Part shown: positions 11,833-21,982 of the stretch, in pieces | How positions within the stretch are numbered: the first letter of the stretch is position 1 | How the letters are laid out: the number at the start of each line of letters is the position of its first letter | Notes under the pieces: generated by a model | What the model was told of the DNA's origin: nothing | Seen by the model: the letters and a program-made list of their open reading frames with translations, nothing else | Database searches by the model: none | Assembly: GCF_003207825.1 (NCBI RefSeq) | Contig: NZ_NKTY01000003.1 | Span: forward strand, 124,001 to 188,000 | Direction: 5' to 3' | DNA length: 64,000 nucleotides | Source: Komagataeibacter saccharivorans | GTDB lineage: Bacteria; Pseudomonadota; Alphaproteobacteria; Acetobacterales; Acetobacteraceae | Program-made: the position numbers and the translations under genes

Positions 11833-12723
11833 ATGGACCCGGCCCCCGTGCCCCGATCACCCACATCCCCGCGCCCGCTGTCGTTCCAGGGGCTTATCCT
11901 GAAACTGCACCAGTTCTGGTCCGATCAGGGCTGCGCCATTCTCCAGCCCTACGATACGGAAGTGGGGGCGGGTACGCTGTCGCCGCATACCACGCTGCGC
12001 GCGCTGGGATCGCGCCCGTGGAAGGCCGCCTATGTCCAGCCCTGCCGCCGCCCGTCCGACGGGCGGTATGGCGAAAACCCGAATCGCCTGCAGCACTATT
12101 ACCAGTATCAGGTCCTCCTCAAGCCCACGCCGGAGGAAAGCCAGAAACTGCTGCTGGACAGCTACCGCGCCATCGGGATCGATCCGCTGGAACACGACAT
12201 CCGCTTTGTCGAGGATGACTGGGAAAACCCGACCATCGGCGCATGGGGTCTGGGCTGGGAAGTCTGGTGCGACGGGATGGAGGTGACGCAGTTCACCTAT
12301 TTCCAGCAGGTCGGCGGCATTCCCACCGTCATGCCTTCGACCGAACTGACCTATGGTCTGGAACGCCTTGCGATGTACGTGCAGGGAATCGAGAATGTCT
12401 ATGACCTCGATTTCAACGGGCAGGGGCTGAAATATGGCGACGTGTTCCTGCGCGCGGAACAGGATTACTCCCGCCATAATTTCGAACTGGCGGATGTGGA
12501 AATGCTGCACCGCCACTTCATCGATGCCGAAAACGAATCCACGGCCCTTGCAAAGGCCGGTCTGGCGCAGCCCGCCTATGACCAGTGCCTGAAGGCCAGT
12601 CACCTGTTCAACCTGCTCGATGCGCGCGGCGTGATTAGCGTCAGCGAACGCGCATCCTATATCGGCCGCGTACGCGCGCTGGCGAAACGCTGCTGCGAAG
12701 CGTGGCTGGCGGGCGAGGAATAA
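11833..12723 (+). CDS. glyQ: Glycyl-tRNA synthetase alpha subunit
   Basis: GlyQ holds the aminoacylation site of the heterotetrameric bacterial glycyl-tRNA synthetase. The 296-residue product shows [19 protein letters not shown], the [12 protein letters not shown] block, the [19 protein letters not shown] motif and [13 protein letters not shown], all diagnostic of the alpha2beta2 type. The ATG at 11833 gives the normal length; the frame is open for 35 codons upstream, but those residues lack homology. glyS follows after seven bases. Confidence 0.97.
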   Translation: MDPAPVPRSPTSPRPLSFQGLILKLHQFWSDQGCAILQPYDTEVGAGTLSPHTTLRALGSRPWKAAYVQPCRRPSDGRYGENPNRLQHYYQYQVLLKPTPEESQKLLLDSYRAIGIDPLEHDIRFVEDDWENPTIGAWGLGWEVWCDGMEVTQFTYFQQVGGIPTVMPSTELTYGLERLAMYVQGIENVYDLDFNGQGLKYGDVFLRAEQDYSRHNFELADVEMLHRHFIDAENESTALAKAGLAQPAYDQCLKASHLFNLLDARGVISVSERASYIGRVRALAKRCCEAWLAGEE

Positions 12724-12730
12724 GACCATC

Positions 12731-14791
12731 ATGCCCGAACTTCTTATCGAACTCTTCTCCGAGGAAATTCCCGCCCGCATGCAGGCGCGCGGGGCAAGCG
12801 ACCTCGAACGCCTTGTGTGCGAGGCGCTGGCCCCGCTGAACCCGCGCGACGCCACGACCTTTGCCGGTCCGCGCCGCATTGCCCTGTCCGTTACGGTGGA
12901 CGCCACCGTGCCGGGTGCGACGGTTGAAGAACGCGGCCCGCGTGAAAGCGCACCCGAGAAGGCGCTGGCCGGTTTCATGCGCAAACATGGCGTGGAACGT
13001 GATGCGCTGGCGCTGGAAAACGGCTTCTGGGTCCTGCGCCGCACCATCGCGCCCGTGGCCGCCGGCCAGCAGATCGCGGATGTCCTGCCCGGCCTGCTGC
13101 GGCGTTTCCCGTGGCCCAAATCCATGCGCTGGGGCGTTGGCAGCGCCTTTACATGGGTGCGCCCGCTGCGCAGGATCGTCTGTATCCTTGATGGTGAGGT
13201 CGTCGATTTCACGCTGGCGGAAGGCGAGGATAACGGCCATGGCCTGCGTTCGGGCAACCTGACGGAAGGCCACCGCTTCACCGCGCCGGGGGCATTTGCC
13301 GTCAGCAGCACGAAAGACTGGCTGGATGGTCTGCGCACGCGACAGGTGGAACCGGACGCCGCCGCGCGCCGCACCCTTGTTGCCGAAGGCGTCGCCCGTC
13401 TTGCCGGTGAGGAAGGTCTGAATGTCGCCGCCGATCCCGGCCTGATTGACGAGGTCGCGGGCCTGACGGAATGGCCGGTCCCCTTCCTTGGCCGGATTGA
13501 CGACGAATTCATGAGCCTGCCGCCCGAAGTCATGCAGGTGTCCATGCGGGTGAACCAGCGTTACTTCGCGCTGCGCAATTCGGATGGATCGGCGGCACCG
13601 CGTTTTGCCTTTGTCGCCAACCTGCTGCCCAGCGATGGCGGCAGCCTGACCATTGCGGGCAATGAGCGCGTGCTGCGCGCCCGTTTTGCCGATGCCCGTC
13701 ATTTCTGGGATCTGGACCGCGCCACCCGTCTGGCTGAGCGCGTACCCGCGCTGGACCGGATCGTGTTCCATGCCGCACTGGGCAGTCAGGGCGCGCGCGT
13801 GCAGCGCATCGAACGTCTGGCGGGCATACTGGCCGGGATGACCGGCGCGGATGAAACGCAGGCCAGACGCGCGGCCCTGCTGTGCAAGGCGGACCTGACC
13901 ACCGGCATGGTGGGCGAATTCCCGGAACTGCAGGGCATCATGGGGGCCTATTACGCCCGCCATGACCGGGAAGACGATGCGGTGGCCGATGCCATCGGCG
14001 CACATTACATGCCACGCGGCCCACACGATGACGTGCCGACCGCGCCGGTTTCGGTCGCGGTCGCGCTGGCGGACAAGATCGACATGCTGGTGGCCTTCTT
14101 CGCCGTGGGTGAAAAGCCCGGCGGGTCGGGCGATCCGTATGCCCTGCGTCGGGCGGCACTGGGGGTTATCCGCATCATCCGCGAAAACGGGCTGCGGCTT
14201 GATCTGGCGCGCGTCTTCTGGGAAGCAGCACAGGGCCTGCCCGAGGATCTGCGCCTTGCGCCCGATCTGGATGTTCTGCCGGAATTCGTGGCCGACCGCC
14301 TGCGGGTGCAGTTGCGTGGCGAAGGTGCGCGGCACGACATCCTTGCCGCCGTGTCGGTTGGCAATACCGATACCGACATCGTGCGCCTGCTGGCCCGCGC
14401 CAGCGCCATTGCCGACATGCTGGCCAGCGAGGACGGGCGCAACATGCTGGCCGCCACCAAGCGCGCGGCCAACATCCTGCGCATCGAGGACCGCAAGGAC
14501 GGCCCGCATGAGGGCGCGCCCAACCCCGCGCTCTACACCCAGCCTGAAGAGCGGGAACTGGCCGGAGAACTGGAAAAGACCATTCCCGCCGTGGAACAGG
14601 CCATCGCGCAGGAACGCTATGCCGACGCCATGCGCGACGTGGCGGCGCTGCGCCCGGCCCTCGACCGGTTTTTTGAGGTGGTGACGGTCAATGACAACGA
14701 TCCCGCCGTGCGCGCCAACCGCCTGCGCCTGCTGTCGGAACTGCGCCGGATGACGGTGCTGATCGCCGATTTCAGCCAGATCGAAGGCTGA
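12731..14791 (+). CDS. glyS: Glycyl-tRNA synthetase beta subunit
   Basis: GlyS is the tRNA-binding partner of GlyQ. It starts with MPELLIELFSEEIPARMQ, the family hallmark, and contains AGPRRIAL near residue 50, the HD-like block around GEFPELQGIMGAYYARHD, and a C-terminal anticodon-binding (DALR-like) region ending RLRLLSELRRMTVLIADFSQ. The 686-residue length is normal. The gene is co-directional with glyQ and converges on the DUF3293 gene. Confidence 0.97.
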   Translation: MPELLIELFSEEIPARMQARGASDLERLVCEALAPLNPRDATTFAGPRRIALSVTVDATVPGATVEERGPRESAPEKALAGFMRKHGVERDALALENGFWVLRRTIAPVAAGQQIADVLPGLLRRFPWPKSMRWGVGSAFTWVRPLRRIVCILDGEVVDFTLAEGEDNGHGLRSGNLTEGHRFTAPGAFAVSSTKDWLDGLRTRQVEPDAAARRTLVAEGVARLAGEEGLNVAADPGLIDEVAGLTEWPVPFLGRIDDEFMSLPPEVMQVSMRVNQRYFALRNSDGSAAPRFAFVANLLPSDGGSLTIAGNERVLRARFADARHFWDLDRATRLAERVPALDRIVFHAALGSQGARVQRIERLAGILAGMTGADETQARRAALLCKADLTTGMVGEFPELQGIMGAYYARHDREDDAVADAIGAHYMPRGPHDDVPTAPVSVAVALADKIDMLVAFFAVGEKPGGSGDPYALRRAALGVIRIIRENGLRLDLARVFWEAAQGLPEDLRLAPDLDVLPEFVADRLRVQLRGEGARHDILAAVSVGNTDTDIVRLLARASAIADMLASEDGRNMLAATKRAANILRIEDRKDGPHEGAPNPALYTQPEERELAGELEKTIPAVEQAIAQERYADAMRDVAALRPALDRFFEVVTVNDNDPAVRANRLRLLSELRRMTVLIADFSQIEG

Positions 14792-14797
14792 CCCGGC

Positions 14798-14831
14798 TCT
14801 GGCCTGACGCCCCGAGCGGTGTCAGGCCAGA
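14798..14831. terminator. Hairpin between convergent glyS and the DUF3293 gene
   Basis: TCTGGCCTGAC at 14798-14808 pairs perfectly with 14821-14831 around a 12-base loop. The right arm contains the stop codon of the DUF3293 gene. Neither side has a T run, so it could be a bidirectional terminator or a 3'-end protecting structure. Confidence 0.45.
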
Positions 14832-15217
14832 TAGACCAGTCGCGCCGGTCGGTCACCATTCAGCACGACCACCGCATTCTGCCGGAACAGGCGCGCCAGA
14901 CGCAGCCCCCGCGCCAAGGGCACGCGCACCGCATAAAGCGGTTCGGACCAGCTGCCCAGACGCCCTTCCCCCAGTTCATGCTTCACCCCACGCAGATGCT
15001 GCGACAGCGCCTGCATCATCCGGTGATTCCAGCCATCGGGACGCAACCTGCCGCCGGGATTGCACGCGCTCAGCAGCACGATATCCCCCTGCGGCACCAC
15101 GCAACGCCGCCACTGCGGCCTGCGCCCGATACGGATCACCGGCAGGCCCGGCACATGATAGGTGCTGAGCCGGTAGGAACGGCTGACGGCGGGCGTTGGG
15201 GGCAGGATGCCCGCCAT
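14822..15217 (-). CDS. DUF3293 family protein, last gene of the rod operon
   Basis: This 131-residue protein resembles the DUF3293 family: a short N-terminal strand region, IVLLSACNPGGRL, a helix with WNHRMMQALSQHL, then GSWSEPLYAVR and LARLFRQNAVVVLNGD. The function of the family is unknown. Its ATG overlaps the rodA stop by one base (TGATG), which strongly suggests translational coupling to rodA. A larger reading frame extends back through rodA in another frame but is only a shadow. Confidence 0.75.
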   Translation of the reverse strand: MAGILPPTPAVSRSYRLSTYHVPGLPVIRIGRRPQWRRCVVPQGDIVLLSACNPGGRLRPDGWNHRMMQALSQHLRGVKHELGEGRLGSWSEPLYAVRVPLARGLRLARLFRQNAVVVLNGDRPARLVYLA

Positions 15218-16371
15218 CAGTTGTCTTCCCCCGTGGTTTCCCCGAACGTGGCATTCCGATGGACCCATGCGGACATAAGCAGCCCGAACCCGAACATCAC
15301 CATGAGCATGGCCGACCCCCCATAGGAAATCAGCGGCAGCGGCACGCCCCCCACCGGGATCGCCCCCATCACCATGGACAGGTTGACCGCACAGTACAGG
15401 AAGAAGTTCATGGAAATGCCCAGCCCCAGCAGCCGCCCGAACTGGTTGCGGCTGCGCATGGCGATCAGCATGCCGCCAAAAATCAGCAGTAGCAGCATGC
15501 CGATTATGGCGATGCCACCGACAAAGCCCCACTCCTCCGCAATCATGGTGAAGATGAAATCTGTCTGCTTTTCAGGCAGGAAGTTAAGTTGCCCCTGCGT
15601 GCCCTGAAGATAGCCCTGCCCCCACATCCCGCCTGAACCCAGCGCAATCTTGGACTGGATGATATTATAGCCCGCCCCCAGCGGATCGCTTTCGGGGTGC
15701 AGGAAGGTGGTGACGCGGGCCTTCTGGTAATCATGCAGGTGGCTGTATGCAATCCTGGCCAGAAACGGCACGGGCAGCACCACAAGGGCAATCTGCCACA
15801 GCCGCATGCCCGCGCCGAAAAACATGCTGGCCCCAACGGTACCGATAATGACGGCGGTGCCAAGATTGGGTTCCTTCAGCACAAGGGCGACCGGCACCAG
15901 CACCATGAGTGCCGGGGGAATGAGCCGTAGGGGATTGCCCATCCTGCGATAGCTGATTTTGTGGAACCATGTCGCCAGCATCAGCACCAGCGCGATCTTG
16001 GCCAGTTCCGATGGCTGGACCTGCATGCCACCCAGCATCAGCCATCGCTCGGCCCCCTTGCCCACATGGCCCATCCGCAGCACCGCCACCAGCAGGACCA
16101 GCGAAAAGATGTAGATGGGCCATGCCATGCGTACCAGAATGGCGGGACTCATCAGCGCCATACACAGCATCATGACCAGCCCGAAACAGAACCGGATGGA
16201 TTGCGGCCCGGCAAACGGGCGCGACGTGCCCCCACCCGCCGAATACAGCGCCCCATATCCCACCACCGCCAGCGCGCAGATCAGCAGCACATACAGCCAG
16301 TTGATCTGCCACAGCTTGGTCAGGATCTGGAAATTGGGCTCGGCGCGCAGCAGGCGCTTCTGGAATTTCAT
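15217..16371 (-). CDS. rodA: Rod shape-determining protein RodA (SEDS peptidoglycan glycosyltransferase)
   Basis: RodA polymerises lipid II into glycan strands in the elongasome, together with PBP2 and MreBCD in the inner membrane. The 384-residue protein has about ten hydrophobic segments and SEDS motifs: RWLMLGGMQVQPSELAKIA, KEPNLGTAVI, a large periplasmic loop with GSGGMWGQGYLQGTQ and LPEKQTDFIFTMIAEEWGF, and PVGGVPLPLISYGGSAML near the C-terminus. The ATG at 16371 follows GGAG; an upstream ATG at 16404 would add 11 residues. It lies directly after mrdA. Confidence 0.95.
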   Translation of the reverse strand: MKFQKRLLRAEPNFQILTKLWQINWLYVLLICALAVVGYGALYSAGGGTSRPFAGPQSIRFCFGLVMMLCMALMSPAILVRMAWPIYIFSLVLLVAVLRMGHVGKGAERWLMLGGMQVQPSELAKIALVLMLATWFHKISYRRMGNPLRLIPPALMVLVPVALVLKEPNLGTAVIIGTVGASMFFGAGMRLWQIALVVLPVPFLARIAYSHLHDYQKARVTTFLHPESDPLGAGYNIIQSKIALGSGGMWGQGYLQGTQGQLNFLPEKQTDFIFTMIAEEWGFVGGIAIIGMLLLLIFGGMLIAMRSRNQFGRLLGLGISMNFFLYCAVNLSMVMGAIPVGGVPLPLISYGGSAMLMVMFGFGLLMSAWVHRNATFGETTGEDN

Positions 16372-16434
16372 TCCATTCTCCACAACAGGCACGGACGCGG
16401 CCATAGCCCCATACGGGGCCTGCGGGCGGGTGGT

Positions 16435-18354
16435 CTAGTCCACTTCCGCCTGCGCCACTTCCTGCCCCGGCGGCTCACGGTGATTGACCGGATCGCGGCG
16501 CAGGACATCGGTCATGATATCACGCGCAAGGGGGGCGGCCACATCCGCGCCCGCATTGCCGTGTTCGATCACCACCGCCGTGGCATAGCGCGGCGCGTCA
16601 TAGGGCGCAAAGCAGATGAACAGCGCATGGGGCCGGTATTCCCATGGCAGGTTGGCGGAATTGAAATGCCCGCTTTCACGCAGCGCACGCGACACGCGCC
16701 GCACCTGCGCCGATCCGGTCTTGCCCGCCATCTGTACGCCGGGAATATCCAGCCGCGCCTTGGGGGCGGTTCCCCCTTCCTCATTCACCACGGCGAACAT
16801 GCCCGCGCGGATGTCCGCAAAGAAATGATCGGGCATGCTCATGCCCGGCGCGTGGCCAAGGTCGGTCAGGTCGGCCATATGCCCGGCCACCGAGCGGATG
16901 AGATGCGGCTGGACATTGCGCCCCGTGGCGATGCGCGATGCGTAGGTGGCCAGTTGCAGCGGCGTCACCTGCACAAATCCCTGCCCGATACCGCTGACGA
17001 TCGTATCCCCCCCGTTCCAGTGCCGGCCATGCGCGCGCCGCCATGCCGGGGTGGGAATCAATCCCTGCCGCACATGCGGCAGTTCGATTTCAGGCAGTTT
17101 TGTGCCCAGACCGAACAGTTCGGCTGTCGCGGCGATGGCATCCATGCCGGTGCGCCGCGCGACTTCGTAGAAGAACACATCACAGGAATATTTCAGCCCC
17201 TGACGCAGGTTGATCGACCCGTGCCCCCAACGCGACCAGCAGTGAAAGCGCGTGCCGCCCACATCGATATAGCCGGGACAACTGATCCGGTCACTGGGCG
17301 ACAGCGTCCCCGCGCGCAGCGCCGCCATGGCCACGGCAGGCTTGAAGGTGGAACCGGGCGGATACAGTCCCGACACGGCCTTGTTGATAAGGGGCGTCTG
17401 GCTGTTATTGGTCCATTCGATCCACTGCGCCTGACTGACGCCACTATCGAACAGGGAGGGATCGAAGGACGGGTTGCTGACCATGGCCAGCACTTCGCCA
17501 TTGCGGCAGTCCATCACCACCGCGCTGGCCGACTGTTCCCCGATGCGACCGAGCACCTGCTGCTGGAGGCCGCTGTCGATGGTCAGCGCGATCTCGTCGC
17601 CCGCCTGTCCTTCATCGCGGTCCAGTTCGGCCATCACGCGGCCTACCGCGTTGACTTCCATTTCCACGGACCCGACCTGCCCGCGCAGGTTCGTGTCCTG
17701 TGTCTGTTCGATGCCCGAACGCCCCACCCGCATGCCGGGCAGCGCCAGTTCGGCATCATGCACCACGTCCTTTTCGGCCGGGGGCGCCACGTAACCGACC
17801 ACATGCGCCATGAGCGGCCCGAAGGGGTAGACGCGCGTGGTCCCGACATCGATCAGCACGCCGGGCAGCGACGGCATGTTGAGTTCCAGCCGCGCCATGT
17901 CATCCCATGACAGGAAATCGCGCAGCATGATCGGGATGAACCGCCGCTTGTGACGCAGTTCATGTTCGATGCGGGTGGTGTCGCGCTGTTCCAGCGGCAC
18001 GATCTGGGCAAAGCGTTCCAGCGTGCCGGGAATATCGCTGGTTTCTTCCGCCAGCAGGAGCGCGCGCCAGTTGATGCGGTTGGCCGCGACCGAAATGCCG
18101 AAACGGTCCGTAATGCGCCCGCGCGGCGGCGCGAAGAAGCGTTTGCTCAGCCGGTTGTTTTCCGCAAGCCTGGCGTAATGGCTGCCGTCACGAACCTGAA
18201 GCCCGTACAGACGTTCCCCCAACGCGCCCAGCACGGCCCCCTGTGCCGCCATAAGCAGCAGGGCGCGGCGGGTGAACACGCCCCGCGAAGGGTTCTTGCC
18301 TTCGTCGGGACGCGACATCAGCCGGTTGCCAGACTTCTTTTTACGAAACGTCAT
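16435..18354 (-). CDS. mrdA: Penicillin-binding protein 2 (elongasome transpeptidase)
   Basis: PBP2 crosslinks peptidoglycan during lateral wall growth as the partner of RodA. The 639-residue protein has one N-terminal membrane anchor (about 29-47), a pedestal domain with PPRGRITDRFG (77-87), and a transpeptidase domain with the three active-site motifs: STFK (335-338), SCD (390-392) and KTG (545-547). It ends with a short acidic tail. It lies between mreD and rodA on the same strand, in the standard elongation operon. Confidence 0.96.
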   Translation of the reverse strand: MTFRKKKSGNRLMSRPDEGKNPSRGVFTRRALLLMAAQGAVLGALGERLYGLQVRDGSHYARLAENNRLSKRFFAPPRGRITDRFGISVAANRINWRALLLAEETSDIPGTLERFAQIVPLEQRDTTRIEHELRHKRRFIPIMLRDFLSWDDMARLELNMPSLPGVLIDVGTTRVYPFGPLMAHVVGYVAPPAEKDVVHDAELALPGMRVGRSGIEQTQDTNLRGQVGSVEMEVNAVGRVMAELDRDEGQAGDEIALTIDSGLQQQVLGRIGEQSASAVVMDCRNGEVLAMVSNPSFDPSLFDSGVSQAQWIEWTNNSQTPLINKAVSGLYPPGSTFKPAVAMAALRAGTLSPSDRISCPGYIDVGGTRFHCWSRWGHGSINLRQGLKYSCDVFFYEVARRTGMDAIAATAELFGLGTKLPEIELPHVRQGLIPTPAWRRAHGRHWNGGDTIVSGIGQGFVQVTPLQLATYASRIATGRNVQPHLIRSVAGHMADLTDLGHAPGMSMPDHFFADIRAGMFAVVNEEGGTAPKARLDIPGVQMAGKTGSAQVRRVSRALRESGHFNSANLPWEYRPHALFICFAPYDAPRYATAVVIEHGNAGADVAAPLARDIMTDVLRRDPVNHREPPGQEVAQAEVD

Positions 18355-18390
18355 TCACTCATCCGGCACGGAGAGGCCATTCCACCCGCT

Positions 18391-18957
18391 TCAGGAGTGG
18401 TCCGCGTTATTGATGACAAAACGGTAGGTCCACGCGAATCCTGCATACAGGACAGGAAAACTGCCAACGGACAGAACTGTCTCGAAAACAAAAGGCAGAA
18501 ACTCCACAACATGCAATGCCAGCGCGGAACACAGCACCCATTGTAGCGCCGTAACCCCTACCATCACCATGGCAAACACAAGCCACAGAACAAAAAAATT
18601 GACCCGTGCCAGCGTGTACCGTCCCGACAGCGCAACGCCATGTACGATCAGCATCATGAGCAGCATGACACCCGCCGGACCGAAGCTGAGGATGTCCGCC
18701 CATATTCCCAGCACGAACACCGCCACGGACGGCATGAGGGCCGGCGCAAAGACCGACCACAGGAACACCATCGCCATGATGATGGCGGGCATCAGTTCCA
18801 CCTGCCCGGGCAGGTTCAGTGGCGCCGACAGCACCAGTGTCACGAAAAACACCACCAGACACGGCACGCTGTTGCGCATGCCATGATCGATCCGGTTACC
18901 CAGCCCCGCACGGGGATGGATGCCCGGACGGATGGGCGGGGGCGAGAAGGTTTTCAT
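18391..18957 (-). CDS. mreD: Rod shape-determining protein MreD
   Basis: MreD is a polytopic inner-membrane protein that helps organise MreB, MreC, PBP2 and RodA. The 188-residue sequence has about five to six hydrophobic segments, a characteristic FLWSVFAPALMPSVAVFVLGIWADIL region (given here only as its 20-residue core FAPALMPSVAVFVLGIWADI) and a Pro-rich cytoplasmic N-terminus. Its start overlaps the mreC stop by four bases. Sequence identity in this family is low, so the operon position carries much of the assignment. Confidence 0.9.
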   Translation of the reverse strand: MKTFSPPPIRPGIHPRAGLGNRIDHGMRNSVPCLVVFFVTLVLSAPLNLPGQVELMPAIIMAMVFLWSVFAPALMPSVAVFVLGIWADILSFGPAGVMLLMMLIVHGVALSGRYTLARVNFFVLWLVFAMVMVGVTALQWVLCSALALHVVEFLPFVFETVLSVGSFPVLYAGFAWTYRFVINNADHS

Positions 18958-19868
18958 CCATGCAGCCCCTTGTCCTGATTGATCTGGAACTGCGAGGGCA
19001 GCACCATCGTCCGCCCGACAGGCGGCAGCGGCACGCGACCGGGGGCGTCTGGCGGGGCGACGCTGTCCTCATAATCAAAGATACGCACGATATCGATATG
19101 GTCCAGCGCCGCCGCCGGCACCACCACCGGCATGCCGGGACGCAGGTAATGCACATGCCCCACCGGCAGGCCGGCGGGCAGGCTTTCGATTTCCCCGTTG
19201 GTAACGACACGCTCGCCTTCAACGGGCAGGTTGTCCTGCGGGTAGAAGATGATGCGCGGCATGGGGGAATTGTCACCCGCCATGATGGCCGCCGCATGGC
19301 TGGCTTCCAGCGTTACGGGCAGGCGGCTGGACGAATCGGTAATCAGCAGCACGCGGGCCGAACGCCTGCCCACTTCGGTCACACGCCCGACCAGTCCCGC
19401 GCCATCAAGGGCGATGCCCCCCTTGTGGACGGACGTATCGGGATTGATCGCAAGCAGGACGGCGCGCGCATAAAGCCCGCTGGTGTCACGCACCACCCGA
19501 CCACTGACGAAAGTGGGTGCGTTATCGGGAATCCAGTGCAGGTTGGCCTTCAGCGTTGCGTTTTCGTCCGCCAGGGCCGCCGCCACGTCGTACCAGTGCC
19601 GCAGGGACGTGTTTTCGGCGCGCAGGCGGATATTCTCCGCTTCCAGATTACGGATGTCCTGCAGGTTGCCCGAAAGCCAGCGCAGCTTTTCCTGCGGCCA
19701 TTCCACCATCCGGTAGGCTGGGGCCAGCAGGTCGGCCGTCTGCATGCGCAGTTTTTCGACAAGCGTGCGATCCGCCTTGCCCAGCAGGATCACCCCGAAG
19801 GCCACAAGGATCAGCGCAGGCAGGACCAGCTTGCCAAGCGCCTGACGGAACTGGATGGAAACAGGCAT
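18954..19868 (-). CDS. mreC: Rod shape-determining protein MreC
   Basis: MreC is a bitopic periplasmic protein that activates PBP2-RodA. The 304-residue product has an N-terminal transmembrane segment (about 13-28), a coiled coil (LEAENIRLRAENTSLRHWYD, about 87-106), and then the beta-rich MreC core with VHKGGIALDGAGLVGRVTEV and PVTLEASHAAAIMAG. The ATG at 19868 follows AGGGAT; a GTG directly upstream is an alternative. It lies between mreB and mreD. Confidence 0.95.
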   Translation of the reverse strand: MPVSIQFRQALGKLVLPALILVAFGVILLGKADRTLVEKLRMQTADLLAPAYRMVEWPQEKLRWLSGNLQDIRNLEAENIRLRAENTSLRHWYDVAAALADENATLKANLHWIPDNAPTFVSGRVVRDTSGLYARAVLLAINPDTSVHKGGIALDGAGLVGRVTEVGRRSARVLLITDSSSRLPVTLEASHAAAIMAGDNSPMPRIIFYPQDNLPVEGERVVTNGEIESLPAGLPVGHVHYLRPGMPVVVPAAALDHIDIVRIFDYEDSVAPPDAPGRVPLPPVGRTMVLPSQFQINQDKGLHG

Positions 19869-20011
19869 CACGCCATCCCTTCACGCGGGACAGATACGTC
19901 CAGCCTGCCGGGTTGTCCAATACTGCCTGATCGCCGGACCTGCATCGTCCTGCGTCTCCTCCATCAGCGTGCCGCCCCTGCCTGTTCCGGGCGGCCCGCC
20001 TGTCCCGTTCG

Positions 20012-21073
<1,062 letters not shown>

Positions 21074-21114
21074 TCAAAACCAGACAGGACTGTCCCACAT
21101 CCCGACTGGCAACC

Positions 21115-21131
21115 CATGTCATCATGACATG
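21115..21131. promoter_or_regulatory. Perfect inverted repeat 57 bases upstream of mreB
   Basis: CATGTCAT and ATGACATG flank a single central base, giving a 17-bp palindrome inside the probable mreB leader. It could be an operator or a short RNA hairpin. No known regulator motif was matched. Confidence 0.35.
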
Positions 21132-21207
21132 CCTGCGTTACGTCGAAAACCGTCTGGATAAGTTCGAGGGATTACCGACGCGGACAGGCAGGGGCAAGGG
21201 GCCAGAC

Positions 21208-21227
21208 GATTTTAATTTGTTAAAATC
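21208..21227. promoter_or_regulatory. AT-rich perfect inverted repeat upstream of mreB
   Basis: GATTTTAA and TTAAAATC flank TTTG. The 20-base element lies in the AT-rich promoter zone about 150 bases before mreB. The two TTAA half-sites are four bases apart, not the seven expected for a CtrA box, so I do not assign a regulator. Confidence 0.35.
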
Positions 21228-21362
21228 TTCATGCCCGAAGCGATTATTACAAAATGTCCCGCTTTCGTCATGGTCAGACCATCATGGCCGCACCATCTTG
21301 TATCATGAACGCGGCAGGGGTGTCATCGTGCCACCCCGTCCGCGCTACCGGGAAAGACCCAT

Positions 21363-21896
21363 ATGAAGACTTCATCTCCCTCAACCACCTTTCGCCCGGC
21401 ATTGCTGCTTGCCGCCGGGCTGTGCCTTGGACTGGGGGCGTGCGAGAACACCCGCGACCCCGGCGAACGCGCCATTGGCGGCGGGCTGATCGGCGCGGGT
21501 GGCGGGGCGCTGATCGGTGGCCTGGCGGGCGGCGGAACGGGCGCTGCGATCGGCGCACTGGCCGGCGCGGGTGGCGGTGCGGCCATCGGGGCGGCCACGA
21601 CCCCGTCGCGACGCCCGCGCAACGCCCCGCCTTCCACCATCTGCCCCGACGGGCGCGTGCTCCCGCCCGGCTACCCGCCACAGAGCTGCCCGCCCCCCGC
21701 GGGCGCCGCGCCCGCAGGTTACGCAGCCCCACAGGGCTATGCCCAGCCCAGCTATCCCGCGCAGCAGCAGGGCTATTACGGCCAGCAGGGCAGCAGTTAC
21801 TACGGACAGCAGGGCGGCTATTCCCAGCAGCCGGACGGCTACAGCCAGCCGGGCTATCCGCAGGGCGCCTATCCTGACGGATATGGCGGCTACTGA
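21363..21896 (+). CDS. Glycine-zipper lipoprotein with Tyr/Gln/Pro-rich tail
   Basis: The 177-residue product has a lipoprotein-type signal ending LCLGLGAC (Cys at about 27), so it is probably anchored to a membrane after processing. Residues 38-80 are a glycine-zipper region (GGGLIGAGGGALIGGLAGGG and GAAIGALAGAGGGAAIG), typical of outer-membrane-associated small proteins. After a short Pro-rich segment with CPDGRVLPPGYPPQSCPPP, the tail is made of Gly-Tyr-Gln-Gln and Pro-Gly-Tyr units. Glycine-zipper lipoproteins are often linked to envelope stress, but no function can be assigned here. It is divergent from mreB. Confidence 0.8.
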   Translation: MKTSSPSTTFRPALLLAAGLCLGLGACENTRDPGERAIGGGLIGAGGGALIGGLAGGGTGAAIGALAGAGGGAAIGAATTPSRRPRNAPPSTICPDGRVLPPGYPPQSCPPPAGAAPAGYAAPQGYAQPSYPAQQQGYYGQQGSSYYGQQGGYSQQPDGYSQPGYPQGAYPDGYGGY

Positions 21897-21913
21897 TCCC
21901 GCGAAAATGACAA

Positions 21914-21943
21914 CGCCCCGGCACGCAATACCGTGCCGGGGCG
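21914..21943. terminator. 12-bp perfect hairpin between convergent genes
   Basis: CGCCCCGGCACG pairs with CGTGCCGGGGCG around a 6-base loop, between the lipoprotein gene (+) and leuA (-). On the minus strand the stem is followed by a T-rich GTTGTCATTTT. It probably terminates leuA and perhaps both transcripts. Confidence 0.65.
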
Positions 21944-21982
21944 CTGCATGCATGAACGGGTCATGCTACAAGGAACGCGGGA

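Noticed and set aside
12641-14509. 622-residue minus-strand frame opposite glyS
   Set aside because: Shadow frame; glyS on the plus strand has full family motifs.
15961-17910. 649-residue open frame on the plus strand opposite mrdA and rodA
   Set aside because: It is a GC-rich shadow (His, Arg and Gly rich); the minus-strand frames carry intact PBP2 and RodA motifs.
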